The notes beneath the pieces are model-generated. The model did no database searches. It saw only the letters and a program-made list of their open reading frames with translations, and was not told the origin of the DNA. The translations under genes and the position numbers were made by a program. A DNA stretch of 64,000 bases, taken from the NCBI RefSeq assembly GCF_000373925.1, contig NZ_KB892751.1:1-64000 (forward strand). Direction: 5' to 3'. The DNA is from Actinopolymorpha alba DSM 45243 (GTDB taxonomy: Bacteria; Actinomycetota; Actinomycetes; Propionibacteriales; Actinopolymorphaceae). Each line of letters begins with the position of its first letter. Position 1 is the stretch's first letter. Positions 23,770 through 32,042 of this stretch are shown one piece after another.

Positions 23770-25719
23770 ATGACAGAGCGAGCTTCGTTGGAGCCGGGCG
23801 CGGTTTCGCCCGAAGGCGCGGGCAGTCCCCTACTTTCGGTCGAGAACCTCTCGGTTTCCTACGCCGCGACGCGCGCCGTCCGCGACGTGTCGTTCCAGCT
23901 TCACGACGGCGAGTTCGTCGGCCTCCTTGGGGAGTCGGGGAGTGGCAAGACGACCCTCGGCAACGCACTCCTGCGGCTGCTTCCTCCGCCGGGCCGGATC
24001 AGCGAGGGACGGGTGATGTGGTGGGGGTCGGCCCGGACGGGCGAAGCCCGTGAGGGGCCGGAACCACACCGCGCCGGCAGGGATCTCACCACCATCGGCC
24101 AGGAGGACCTGCGCCGGCTCCGGTGGCGGGAGATGTCGACGGTGTTCCAGAGCAGCATGAACTCCCTCAATCCCGTTCTCACCATCGAGACGCAGTTCCG
24201 CGACGTGATCGAGGAGCACACCGCGATGCGTGGCGCGCCCGCCCGCCAGCGGATCGGGCAGCTCCTCGAGATGGTCATGCTCGACCCGTCGTACATGAGG
24301 TTCTATCCACACGAGCTTTCCGGCGGGATGAAGCAGCGCGTCGCGCTGGCGTTGGCGCTCGCGCTGCGGCCAAGGTTCGTCCTGCTCGACGAGCCGACGA
24401 CCGGGCTCGATGTGATCGTGCAGCGGTCGATCCTCGACAACGTGCGCGCCCTGCAACGCGAGCAGGGCTTCGCGGTCCTCCTCATCAGCCACGACCTGGG
24501 GACGGTGATGGAGGTCTCCGACCGGGTCATGGTGATGTACGCCGGAAAGATCGTCGAGGATCAGCGGGCGTCGACGATGATCGCGGAGCCGATGCATCCC
24601 TACACCCGTGGGTTGCTCGGGGCGTACGCCGATCCGCGCGCCCGAGAGGTCGAGATCGCCTACATTCCCGGCCGCCCGCCAGACCTTTCCCGTCCAGGGC
24701 AGCGTGGTTGCCTGTTCGCCCCGCGCTGTCAAGAAGCGATTGACGTCTGCCGGGCAGAGGAGCCGGTGCTTTCGGCCATGGGTCAGGGCGAGGCGGCGTG
24801 CCACGTCGCGGAAGCGGCGTACGCGGCTGGGGACGGGCGGCGGGATCAGTCGGCGCGCGCCGGTGAGGTCTTCACCGCGCCGGCCGGCCGCACCGACCGG
24901 GGACCGCGGGTCGAACGCCGTCAAGAGGTCCTTGCGGTCGCCGGCGTCCACAAGCGGTATCGCAGTCGGCGCGGCCTGAAGGTCACGGAGGTCGATGCCG
25001 TCCAGGACGTGTCATTCGTCCTCCGAGCCGGGACAGTCACGGCACTCGTGGGACAAAGTGGCAGCGGCAAGACCACCTTGGCGCGGATGGTGACCGGGGT
25101 CGAGCGACCCGACACCGGCTCGGTGACCTTCGGCGAGCTGCGGGTCGACCGGTTACGCGGGCGCGGGCTGAAGGCGTACCGCCGGCATGTCCAGCTGGTC
25201 TTCCAGGACCCCTTCGCGGCACTCAACCCGGCCCACACCATCGGCTACACGTTGAGCCGCCCGCTGATCAACCACCAGGACGTCACGGGTGCGGCACTGC
25301 GACCAGCGATCGAGGAGTTGCTGGAGCGGGTCGGGTTGTCGCCCGCGTCGACGTACATCGAGAAGTACCCACACCAGCTGTCCGGCGGCCAGCAGCAGCG
25401 GGTCGTGGTGGCGCGGGCGCTCGCCCCCGATCCGGAGATCATCGTGGCGGACGAGCCGATCTCGATGCTGGACGTCTCGATCCGCGCGGAGATCCTGGAG
25501 CTCCTCGACACGCTCGTACGCGAACGCGGGATCGCGATGCTCTACATCACCCACGACCTGTTGAGTGCGCGGGTGCTCGCCGACGAGGTTCTCGTGCTCC
25601 ACAACGGCAAGTTGGTGGAGTCTGGCGCGACTCTCGAGGTGATCCGGGGTGCGCGGGACGCCTACACCCGGCAGTTGCTGGACGCCATTCCCAATCCGTT
25701 CGCGACAAGGCGCGGATGA
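23770..25719 (+). CDS. Fused double ABC ATPase (DppD-DppF type)
   Basis: One 649-residue protein containing two complete nucleotide-binding domains that are usually separate genes. Domain 1: Walker A GESGSGKTT near residue 57, signature LSGGMKQRVALALAL, Walker B FVLLDEPTTGLD, then the oligopeptide-transporter C-terminal segment with Cys-rich GCLFAPRC. Domain 2: Walker A GQSGSGKTT near residue 427, signature LSGGQQQRVVVARAL, Walker B IIVADEPISMLD. An extra loop of about 20 residues after the first beta-hairpin (about 85-105) is encoded by a dispersed palindromic element, copy 2. Energises the importer formed by the two permeases upstream. Confidence 0.93.
   Translation: MTERASLEPGAVSPEGAGSPLLSVENLSVSYAATRAVRDVSFQLHDGEFVGLLGESGSGKTTLGNALLRLLPPPGRISEGRVMWWGSARTGEAREGPEPHRAGRDLTTIGQEDLRRLRWREMSTVFQSSMNSLNPVLTIETQFRDVIEEHTAMRGAPARQRIGQLLEMVMLDPSYMRFYPHELSGGMKQRVALALALALRPRFVLLDEPTTGLDVIVQRSILDNVRALQREQGFAVLLISHDLGTVMEVSDRVMVMYAGKIVEDQRASTMIAEPMHPYTRGLLGAYADPRAREVEIAYIPGRPPDLSRPGQRGCLFAPRCQEAIDVCRAEEPVLSAMGQGEAACHVAEAAYAAGDGRRDQSARAGEVFTAPAGRTDRGPRVERRQEVLAVAGVHKRYRSRRGLKVTEVDAVQDVSFVLRAGTVTALVGQSGSGKTTLARMVTGVERPDTGSVTFGELRVDRLRGRGLKAYRRHVQLVFQDPFAALNPAHTIGYTLSRPLINHQDVTGAALRPAIEELLERVGLSPASTYIEKYPHQLSGGQQQRVVVARALAPDPEIIVADEPISMLDVSIRAEILELLDTLVRERGIAMLYITHDLLSARVLADEVLVLHNGKLVESGATLEVIRGARDAYTRQLLDAIPNPFATRRG
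24017..24069. repeat. Dispersed palindromic element, copy 2
   Basis: Nested symmetry with outer TGTGG/CCACA, middle GGCCC/GGGGCC and inner CGGGC-GAA-GCCCG. Nearly identical to 7417-7466. It sits in frame inside the ATPase gene and adds an Arg/Gly/Glu/Pro-rich loop not found in ordinary DppD proteins. Confidence 0.65.
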
Positions 25720-25738
25720 GAGTCGACCGGAGGTCGCG

Positions 25739-26860
25739 GTGAAGTACGTCATGGAGCAACCCGTCAAGCTCGGCGTCATCGGCTGCGGCCGGGTGTTCCG
25801 CGGCCCTTACCTGTCGTTGATCCAGCCGTTGCGCACTCGCGGCCTGGTCGGTGACATCGTCGCGTGCGACTCCAACCCGGCGGTCGGTGGCGTGGTGGCT
25901 GGCGAGCCCGGCGTTGCCGCGTTCACGACCGATCACCGCGAGGTCCTCGACGACCCGGAGGTGGACGTCGTACTCGTCCTCACCTCGATGCCCGAGCATG
26001 GTTCGATCGCGAAGGACGCCCTGCTGGCCGGCAAGCACGTGCTGGTCGAAAAGCCGATGGCCATCACGCTTCCCGAGGCGGCCGAGCTGGTGGAGTTGGC
26101 GAGGACAAGTGCCGGGCATCTGGTGTGCGCGCCGTTCGTCATCCTCAGCCCGACGTTCCAGGCGATGTGGCGGCACGTGACGGCGGGCGACATCGGCCGG
26201 CCAACCCTCGCCCGTGGGCGCTACGGCTGGGCCGGACCGGACTGGGGGCCGTGGTTCTACCAGGCCGGCGGTGGCCCGCTGTTCGATCTCGGCGTCTACA
26301 ACGTCACCGCGCTCACCGGGCTGCTCGGGCCGGTACGTCGGGTGTCGGCGTTCGCTGGCCGGGTCCACCCGCAACGCGTCGTTGACGGCCAGCTGATCGA
26401 CGTCGAGACCGAGGACAACTTCCAGATCCTGCTCGATTTCGACAACTCCGTCTTCGCCACCGTGACGACCGGATTCTCGATGCAGAAGTACCGCTCGCCC
26501 GCGCTGGAGATCTACGGCACGGAAGGCACCATCCAGATGCTCGGCGACGACTGGGCGCCCGAAGGCCACGAGCTGTGGCAGAACTCCGAAGGAGCCTGGA
26601 AGCTCTACGGCAGCCCGAACCCCTCCTGGCCGTGGACCTCCGGGCTCGAGCACCTCATCGAGTCGATCGCCGCCGGAACCCGCCCGCTGGTCACCCCCGA
26701 GCACGCGTACCACGTCCTCGACATCATGCTGAACGCCATCGAGTCCGGCCGGGACGGCACCCACCACCTGGTGGAGAGCACCTTCGCCCCGCTTTCGTTC
26801 GCTGATGGCGATCCGGGCGAGGCGGCGCACCGCGTCCACGACCGTACCCACGCGAGCTGA
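25739..26860 (+). CDS. Gfo/Idh/MocA-family NAD(P)-dependent oxidoreductase
   Basis: Protein of 373 residues. Rossmann domain at the N-terminus with LGVIGCGRVFRGPY (nucleotide-binding GxGxxx) and the family signature GKHVLVEKPMAITLPEA (catalytic-type Lys in EKP), followed by the alpha/beta C-terminal domain (about 130-350; GGGPLFDLGVYN with the usual catalytic-site residues). Acts on sugars, inositols or related compounds; the exact substrate is not evident. GTG 25739 follows GGAGG; ATG 25751 is an alternative. It comes 19 bases after the ATPase gene and is probably the last member of the importer operon, so it likely processes the imported sugar. Confidence 0.9.
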   Translation: MKYVMEQPVKLGVIGCGRVFRGPYLSLIQPLRTRGLVGDIVACDSNPAVGGVVAGEPGVAAFTTDHREVLDDPEVDVVLVLTSMPEHGSIAKDALLAGKHVLVEKPMAITLPEAAELVELARTSAGHLVCAPFVILSPTFQAMWRHVTAGDIGRPTLARGRYGWAGPDWGPWFYQAGGGPLFDLGVYNVTALTGLLGPVRRVSAFAGRVHPQRVVDGQLIDVETEDNFQILLDFDNSVFATVTTGFSMQKYRSPALEIYGTEGTIQMLGDDWAPEGHELWQNSEGAWKLYGSPNPSWPWTSGLEHLIESIAAGTRPLVTPEHAYHVLDIMLNAIESGRDGTHHLVESTFAPLSFADGDPGEAAHRVHDRTHAS

Positions 26861-26893
26861 CGGAGCGCGCCGCCGGACCGAACCAACGTGCGG

Positions 26894-27667
26894 TCAGGGC
26901 TGGGCGACTATCGCGCCGCCGTCGAGGAAGTGCTCGAAGGATCCCCAGGGTTCCTTGCCGTCCTTGGACATGATGACCTCGCCGGAGTACTGCGCGAGGT
27001 AGACGCGGCGCAGCCGGTCGGTGAGGTTGGGCCCGCTGCGATGCATCACGACGCTGGAGAAGACCACGATCGTGCCGGCCGGACCGGTCATGGGCACGCC
27101 CGGGTCGGAGCCGAAGTAGCAGACCCGGTCGTTGACCTCCGGGTCCTCGATGTGCTTGACGTACGACCTGATGCCCGAGCGGGAGTACGGCAGCAGGTAG
27201 ACCGAACCGTTCTCCTCCGTGACATCGTCGAGCGCGATCCAGCAGGTGAGGTACGGCGTGTGGTCCTCGTGCACGTAGCCGGAGTCCTGGTGCCAGGCGA
27301 AGGAGGTGTCGGGGTCCGCCGCCTTGATGACGTACTGCTCCCAGAACAGGTAGGCGTCCTCGCCCAACGTCGCCTTGCAGATCTCGGCCATCAGGTCGCT
27401 GAAGAGGAACTGCCGCAGCTCCGGCCGATCCTTGTAGATCATGTTGCTGAAATAGCGCTTGCCGCGGGCGTTGATGCCGATCCGGTCGACTCCGCCGGCG
27501 TCGAACGCGGCATCCAACTTGTCCATCGAGAACTGCGCACCGCCGCGCAACAGCTCCAGCTGCTCGTCGGTGAGCGCACGCTCGAGAACGAAATAGCCCT
27601 CCGAGTGGTACTGCTCGCGCAGCTGCGCGGTGACCAGGCCGGTCGTGGGCTCGTCGGTCGAGGTCAT
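26894..27667 (-). CDS. Phytanoyl-CoA dioxygenase (PhyH) family protein
   Basis: Fe(II)/2-oxoglutarate-dependent hydroxylase-like protein of 257 residues. The double-stranded beta-helix is recognisable: WHQDSGY gives the iron-binding His-x-Asp, and VMHRSGPN the distal His, with a following Arg for 2-oxoglutarate (RLRRVYLAQYSG). Substrates in this family range from lipids to small natural products, so no substrate is assigned. ATG 27667 is preferred; upstream codons look non-coding. It converges on the importer operon (34 bases between stops) and is divergent from the AraC regulator, which probably controls it. Confidence 0.87.
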   Translation of the reverse strand: MTSTDEPTTGLVTAQLREQYHSEGYFVLERALTDEQLELLRGGAQFSMDKLDAAFDAGGVDRIGINARGKRYFSNMIYKDRPELRQFLFSDLMAEICKATLGEDAYLFWEQYVIKAADPDTSFAWHQDSGYVHEDHTPYLTCWIALDDVTEENGSVYLLPYSRSGIRSYVKHIEDPEVNDRVCYFGSDPGVPMTGPAGTIVVFSSVVMHRSGPNLTDRLRRVYLAQYSGEVIMSKDGKEPWGSFEHFLDGGAIVAQP

Positions 27668-27763
27668 GGGGGCCTGCCTCCCAGCGGGTGTTCCCAACGA
27701 TGAGTCCGCGGCGGATCCTCCGCCGTGCGTCACGACGCTAGAACGCCCACATCGTTGCCCGGA

Positions 27764-28603
27764 ATGGCTTTCCTGACCGGCACATGTACGTTCTGGCGAG
27801 TGGACGCCCGCACCCGGATCGTCGTGTCAGACGCGCCCGTGACCAGGCTCGGCCAGCTCGTACTCGCTGGCGAGGTGGTCGACGAGGAACCCGTCATGCC
27901 GTCGTCCCTCCGGGTGATGGACGCCTTCGTCATCTCGTTCGTCGTCGACGGGTACGGCAGCTACCGGCATGCCGACGGACACGAGCAGCCGATCACGCCG
28001 GGCGCGCTGACGGTGGTCGAACCCGGCCAGCCGCATTGGTACGGCACGGCACCGGGGGAGCGTTGGACCGAGTTGTTCGCGGTCTTCAGCGGACCGCTCT
28101 TCGACACTCTCGCCGAGGTCGGCGTGATCAAGGGGGTCGGGCCCCGGCACCCACGATCCGCTCCTTCGGCGGCCGCGCTGCGCACGGTGCTGAGCGCCAC
28201 GCCACGGTCTCAGCTGGCGGCAGAGCACCAGCTGCTGGCGTTGGCGGACTGGCTGGTCGACACCGCCGAGCCGGGCGGCGCCTCGGGCCTCAGCCCCGCC
28301 ATCGCGACCGCCGTCGACCGGCTGGCGGCCGACCTTGCCGCACCGATCTCCCTGCGTACAGTCGCGGCCGAGGTGGGCCTGCCCTATGACACGTTCCGTC
28401 GCCGCTTCACCGGCGAGGTCGGAACGTCTCCGCTCGCCTTCCGTAATGGCCGGCGGCTCCAGAGGGCGGCAACCCTGCTCCGCCTGACCGACATGACCAC
28501 CCGCGAGATCGCCCGGACGCTCGGATTCACCGACGAGTTTCACTTCTCCCGGAGGTTCCGCGCCCACTTTGGCCTGCCCCCGCGCGACTACCGACGGTCG
28601 TGA
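27764..28603 (+). CDS. AraC-family transcriptional regulator (cupin sensor)
   Basis: Protein of about 279 residues. N-terminal cupin-like ligand domain (about 20-110; ITPGALTVVEPGQPHWYG is a typical AraC cupin strand pair) and a C-terminal pair of helix-turn-helix units (SLRTVAAEVGLPYDTFRRRF and EIARTLGFTDEFHFSRRFR). Start uncertain: ATG 27764 is used; GTG 27725 and GTG 27800 are also in frame, with 27800 leaving the most conventional N-terminus. Divergent from the PhyH-type gene, so regulation of that gene is likely but inferred. Confidence 0.85.
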   Translation: MAFLTGTCTFWRVDARTRIVVSDAPVTRLGQLVLAGEVVDEEPVMPSSLRVMDAFVISFVVDGYGSYRHADGHEQPITPGALTVVEPGQPHWYGTAPGERWTELFAVFSGPLFDTLAEVGVIKGVGPRHPRSAPSAAALRTVLSATPRSQLAAEHQLLALADWLVDTAEPGGASGLSPAIATAVDRLAADLAAPISLRTVAAEVGLPYDTFRRRFTGEVGTSPLAFRNGRRLQRAATLLRLTDMTTREIARTLGFTDEFHFSRRFRAHFGLPPRDYRRS

Positions 28604-28727
28604 CACCCCCGGCCGTGACGAGCCGGCCTGGTCGAGGTTGGGCTGGCTCTTAAGTCCGTAGTGCGGGGATACGTGCCGGTTCAGGCGCCGTCGATCGCGC
28701 GCCCCGAGCCGGTGGCGGGGAATGCAG

Positions 28728-28756
28728 GTGACCTGCCATGGCGTTGGCAGTAGAGT
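28728..28756 (+). promoter_or_regulatory. Candidate promoter of ssrA
   Basis: GTGACC (28728-28733) and TAGAGT (28751-28756) with a 17-base spacer resemble a housekeeping sigma promoter, about 70 bases upstream of the tmRNA 5' end. Of the 220 bases between the AraC gene and ssrA nothing else stands out. Confidence 0.4.
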
Positions 28757-28823
28757 GGTGCGGGTCGGGCGGGTATGCCCGGCTCCGGGCGGTGAGCCCG
28801 GCGTACGTTTGACAACTCAACAT

Positions 28824-29192
28824 GGGGGTGATCGGTTTCGACTTCGGACGATCGCTTCAGGAGAAGCGGGCCGAGGACCCAGGGTTATCTCGTTAACGAT
28901 CCCTGGAAACCAATAAGTGCCAACTCTAAGCGCACTGACTTCGCTCTCGCCGCCTGAGGCGAGCTAAGCGAAGGGTCAGCCCGGGAGTTCCTCCGACCCG
29001 GATCCTGGCCTCATGAAGGAGGATCACCCGTACGGAACGGCCGCGGGGCCGTGCGGGAACACTAACTGCGGCTGGGCCTGTCGGCGACTTGCCTGTGAGA
29101 GCGCCGGGGCCGAGTAGAACGCCTAGCAGGCTGCGCCCGGAGAAGTCCTGAAACATCGACGAAGGACGCGGGTTCGATTCCCGCCACCTCCA
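28824..29192 (+). ncRNA. ssrA: Transfer-messenger RNA
   Basis: The tmRNA rescues stalled ribosomes by acting first as tRNA-Ala then as mRNA for a degradation tag. The 5' end GGGGGTGATCGGTTTCGACT is the bacterial signature. The acceptor stem pairs 28824-28830 with 29185-29191, followed by A29192; CCA is not encoded in full. The T-arm GGTTCGATTCC is at 29171-29181. The tag frame runs 28919-28957 and encodes ANSKRTDFALAA followed by TGA. A strong terminator hairpin follows at 29200-29237. Ends are inferred from pairing and may shift by one or two bases. Confidence 0.96.
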
Positions 29193-29199
29193 CGATCAA

Positions 29200-29237
29200 C
29201 GAAACCCCTGGTCAGAGCGGTCTGGCCAGGGGTTTCG
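29200..29237 (+). terminator. Terminator of ssrA
   Basis: A 17-bp stem (29200-29216 with 29221-29237, one G-U pair) closed by the tetraloop GCGG, seven bases after the tmRNA 3' end. No U-tract follows. Confidence 0.8.
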
Positions 29238-29555
29238 CATCGGTGCGACCACTTTATGCGGGCACGGTGCCGTCGGCGACGTCGGACCGCGGCGCCCGCA
29301 GGAAGAGGCGGTCTGGCCAGGTCTCCTCTCTCGCACGCGAGGACGCGTGTTTCCCGAGCCGAGCACATCGGGTTAGAACGCTCATGCTGCTCTTTCCCTT
29401 TTGTGCGAGGAGTTGTAAGCCTGCTCCAGCGCGATCCGACGACCCGTCAGTCCTAGGGGATCTGCTGTCGGCGGTGCCGCTCGATGCGGTGTGGGCGGCG
29501 GGCTGACATTGATCCGGCGCTGCCGAGAGGGAGGATTCGACCATACTGGTCCGCC
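29238..29555. other. Intergenic region, nothing recognised
   Basis: About 318 bases between the ssrA terminator and the MazG-type gene. Short open frames on both strands lack a plausible ribosome-binding site and domain character. GGGAGGA at 29529-29535 is the ribosome-binding region of the next gene. Confidence 0.4.
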
Positions 29556-29885
29556 ATGGACCTGAACGAGTACCAGCGCGGCGCCCTCCGTACCGCCGCT
29601 CCACGTGACAAGAGGAACGAGCTGCTCCACCTGGTGCTCGGGCTGGTTGGCGAGTCGGGTGAGATCGCCGAGAAGTTCAAGAAGTGGGTCCGCGACCTCG
29701 ACAGCGACGAGTCGCGGATCGACCGGGCCGACGTCGCCAAGGAACTCGGCGACGTGCTCTGGTACGTGGCGGTGCTCGCCGACTACCTCGACCTGTCGCT
29801 GGACGACATCGCGACGGCCAACCTCGCCAAGCTGGCCAGCCGCCAGGACCGTGGCGTGCTGGCGGGCAGCGGCGACAACCGCTGA
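29556..29885 (+). CDS. MazG-type nucleotide pyrophosphohydrolase
   Basis: Small all-alpha protein of 109 residues. The metal-binding pattern of the MazG/dUTPase-like superfamily is visible: GESGEIAEKFKKW near residues 35-47 (ExxE-type) and AKELGDVLWYVAVLADYLD near 65-83 (ExxD-type). Members hydrolyse nucleoside triphosphates to monophosphates and pyrophosphate, often in nucleotide sanitation or phage response. ATG 29556 gives the short typical form. Single gene, no operon partner. The preferred nucleotide is unknown. Confidence 0.88.
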   Translation: MDLNEYQRGALRTAAPRDKRNELLHLVLGLVGESGEIAEKFKKWVRDLDSDESRIDRADVAKELGDVLWYVAVLADYLDLSLDDIATANLAKLASRQDRGVLAGSGDNR

Positions 29886-30211
29886 GCCCGACGCCGGCCC
29901 TCGGTTCGACCCTGCCGGTGTAGCGTGCCGGTCAGTTGAGCGGCGGACGCTCGTAGATGATCTTCAGAGGCCTACGGATCAGAAGGCCGTGTCTCGATCC
30001 TCTTTGAGTTCCACGCCGAGGTCGCGGGCCAGTCGGGAGCGCACGGCTTGGACGAGTGCGGTTGGCCACTCGACGTCGTATTGCTGACTGATCCTCGGAC
30101 CGAACTATGCACCGCCCGAGCCGCGGCAGCTTACGGCCCCCCGGTCTCCGCGACCCGATGCAGGCCACCGGCCAAAGCCCGGTGCTCCTTCAACGCTCTG
30201 GTGGGGCGCCC
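29886..30211. other. Intergenic region with a possible minus-strand gene remnant
   Basis: A minus-strand frame from about 30115 to 29998 reads as a plausible protein C-terminus (QYDVEWPTALVQAVRSRLAR, ending about 14 residues later) but begins right after a stop with no start codon, so it may be a truncated gene. No family is recognised. No other feature seen. Confidence 0.3.
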
Positions 30212-30604
30212 CTACGGCGCGATTTGGTACACCCGACCAAGCTGGTTGAGATCGAGGTTGATCACTCTGTCCGGAATCGGGTGACCGGGCGATGCCGGCC
30301 CGGAGTGGCCACGGGCCTGGAATGCCGGCGTGACGTAGATCGCCAGCCAGGTGCCGCTTCGCTGGTCAGGCCTCCTAAGGAACTCACCTTCGACCACGAC
30401 GAGGTAAACCGGGCGAGGGTCGGGCGGCAACTCCGGAGCTCCGGGCATACGTTGGATGGCCGTCCTGGCGGCGTGGTAGGTGGTGAGGACCACGCGCATG
30501 CTGCGTAGGGAGCCGTCGAAGTACTGTCGAAAGTGCTCCTCGGCTGCTTGGCGAACGCGCTCGAGGTCGTCCGGAGAAATCTCCTCCCTTGGGACCCCGG
30601 TCAT
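30212..30604 (-). CDS. Hypothetical protein, tandem paralogue A
   Basis: Protein of 130 residues, not assigned to a family. An N-terminal charged helix (about 5-45; DDLERVRQAAEEHFRQYFDG) is followed by a domain with VYLVVVEGEFLRR, WLAIYVTPAFQARG and RVINLDLNQLGRVYQI. That domain repeats in the adjacent gene at 30601-30852, so the two arose by tandem duplication. ATG 30604 overlaps the neighbour's stop by 4 bases. Cytoplasmic by appearance; function unknown. Confidence 0.6.
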   Translation of the reverse strand: MTGVPREEISPDDLERVRQAAEEHFRQYFDGSLRSMRVVLTTYHAARTAIQRMPGAPELPPDPRPVYLVVVEGEFLRRPDQRSGTWLAIYVTPAFQARGHSGPASPGHPIPDRVINLDLNQLGRVYQIAP

Positions 30605-30852
30605 GTGTCCGACCTCCCACCGAGATCGATGCTGTGCACGCGACCAAGCTCGTTGAGGTCGAGGTTCACAATTCTTTTGGCCTCGGGTGGTGCGAGCCGA
30701 AACCCTCGTACGCCAAACGCGGGTGTGACGTCGATTGCTAGCCAGCATCCGCGTCGACCATAAGCCCGCGTCCGAAAGTCGCCTTCGAAGACGACCACGT
30801 AGACGGGGCGATTGTCGGGTGGGTCGAGATCCTTCCTCGGCACCTGGGCCAT
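30601..30852 (-). CDS. Hypothetical protein, tandem paralogue B (short)
   Basis: Protein of 83 residues consisting only of the domain shared with the next gene: VYVVVFEGDFRTR, WLAIDVTPAFGVRG and RIVNLDLNELGRVHSI. It lacks the N-terminal helical part of its paralogue, so it is either a minimal version or an N-terminally truncated copy. Its stop overlaps the start of the 30212-30604 gene by 4 bases. Function unknown. Confidence 0.55.
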   Translation of the reverse strand: MAQVPRKDLDPPDNRPVYVVVFEGDFRTRAYGRRGCWLAIDVTPAFGVRGFRLAPPEAKRIVNLDLNELGRVHSIDLGGRSDT

Positions 30853-30930
30853 GAGATGAACCTACCCAGCTGGGCGATGATGCCTTCTTGCTCGCGCTGC
30901 AGCTGCCGGTGGCCCGCTTAGCCTGGTCCT

Positions 30931-31281
30931 ATGGAGGTCAGACCAGTCGACCCGCGCGACACCATGTGGGAGTGGACTCCAACATTTCGGGTGTACTTCT
31001 ACAGAGCAATGTCGAGCAATGAGTACGTGATCACGGGTGCAACCCTCGACGAATGCCTGGAGTGGATCCGCGGGAACCGTGACGGGAGGGCCTACACGCT
31101 CTTCGTTGAGGTTCCAGTCTTCGACCACTCGCCCCATGAGCCAGGCCTCCTCCTCCTGGATGGTGTCGAGGGCGACCCGTTCGCGCTGGCCACCGGCGAC
31201 GACCGTGGCGAGCATCCAAGGCACGAATCGCACAGCGGCCCGTTCGCCGCCGACCGTCAGCGAGTCAGCCCAACCAGATAA
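30931..31281 (+). CDS. Conserved-looking small hypothetical protein
   Basis: Protein of 116 residues. The first 85 residues look folded (VDPRDTMWEWTPTFRVYFY, then ATLDECLEWIRGNRDGRAYT), resembling small actinobacterial proteins of unknown function in this length range; the last 30 are Arg/Ser/Pro-rich and may be read-through of a lost stop. Divergent from the duplicated pair at 30212-30852. No function assigned. Confidence 0.5.
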   Translation: MEVRPVDPRDTMWEWTPTFRVYFYRAMSSNEYVITGATLDECLEWIRGNRDGRAYTLFVEVPVFDHSPHEPGLLLLDGVEGDPFALATGDDRGEHPRHESHSGPFAADRQRVSPTR

Positions 31282-31387
31282 CGACTGTGCTATCTGTGTG
31301 CTATTCGCCACGGGCCCAAGGGGGCAGTCACGGGTACCCATGGACCACCGTCCTGAGCGTCCGACGGCTGGTTGAGCGTGTCCCGCA

Positions 31388-31921
31388 TCAGATTCCCAAG
31401 CTGATGAGGCGTCGGCGGGCGCGACGACCTGTCTTCCTGTGAAGAGCGAGATCGCGGGCCAGATGCGCGCGCCGCAGACCATGCGTGAACAGGTAGCGGA
31501 GGTCGTCGGCGTTGTCGTACATGAGCTGTGTGTGGAAGTAGTTCACATGCTCGAGGACGGCGAACACCGCGAACCCGAGACCTGGCAAACTGCCGGCGCC
31601 TGGGTCGATGACCACCGCCCAGATGATGAACAGCAAGCCCGCGATGAGTGCGGGCAGGTTGACCACGCGGGCAACCGCGAAAGCTCCGGCTCCGGGAAGG
31701 GGCGATCCAGGCACCGCGATCTGGCGAACCTTGGCCAGCCAGTATCCGGCGCCCTCCAGGAGAAGGAACGCGAACAACGCGAAGCCGATGACGTTCGTGG
31801 GGGTCACCGGGAAGCCGACGATGCCGAACCAGATCACGGCTTGTAGTGGGACGTTGAGGAGTTCCAGCGAAGCCAGCGATCGTAGCCGTCCCCGGATCCA
31901 GGTCCGGGAGCGATGATCCAT
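31388..31921 (-). CDS. Hypothetical four-helix membrane protein
   Basis: Protein of 177 residues with about four membrane segments (near 25-45, 47-65, 82-105 and 110-130) and a basic Arg/His-rich C-terminal tail of about 35 residues. Not recognised as a named family. Its start is 121 bases from the TetR gene on the opposite strand, so it could share the control region with the SMR operon. Confidence 0.6.
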   Translation of the reverse strand: MDHRSRTWIRGRLRSLASLELLNVPLQAVIWFGIVGFPVTPTNVIGFALFAFLLLEGAGYWLAKVRQIAVPGSPLPGAGAFAVARVVNLPALIAGLLFIIWAVVIDPGAGSLPGLGFAVFAVLEHVNYFHTQLMYDNADDLRYLFTHGLRRAHLARDLALHRKTGRRARRRLISLGI

Positions 31922-32012
31922 CCCAGAACTATCTCAGAGAGCTGAGCCTGGAAAGGTCCGCCGCCAGGTCAGTGGCAGCCGAAGCCGCGCGCCGCACCGG
32001 CGCCGCCTCGAA

Positions 32013-32036
32013 ACTTTGCCTTCCGGAAGGTAAAGT
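32013..32036. promoter_or_regulatory. 24-bp near-perfect palindrome, TetR operator candidate
   Basis: ACTTTGCCTTCC / GGAAGGTAAAGT is self-complementary except for one pair and ends 6 bases before the TetR start. The position would block transcription or ribosome access for the regulator and the SMR genes coupled to it. Confidence 0.7.
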
Positions 32037-32042
32037 AATGGC

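Noticed and set aside
29171-29192. Possible tRNA gene because of a perfect T-arm and acceptor end
   Set aside because: No anticodon or D-arm lies nearby; the segment is the 3' part of the tmRNA whose 5' end is at 28824.
29932-30168. Minus-strand frame of 78 codons as a gene
   Set aside because: Basic, low-complexity translation with no ribosome-binding site; another frame in the same stretch looks more protein-like but lacks a start.
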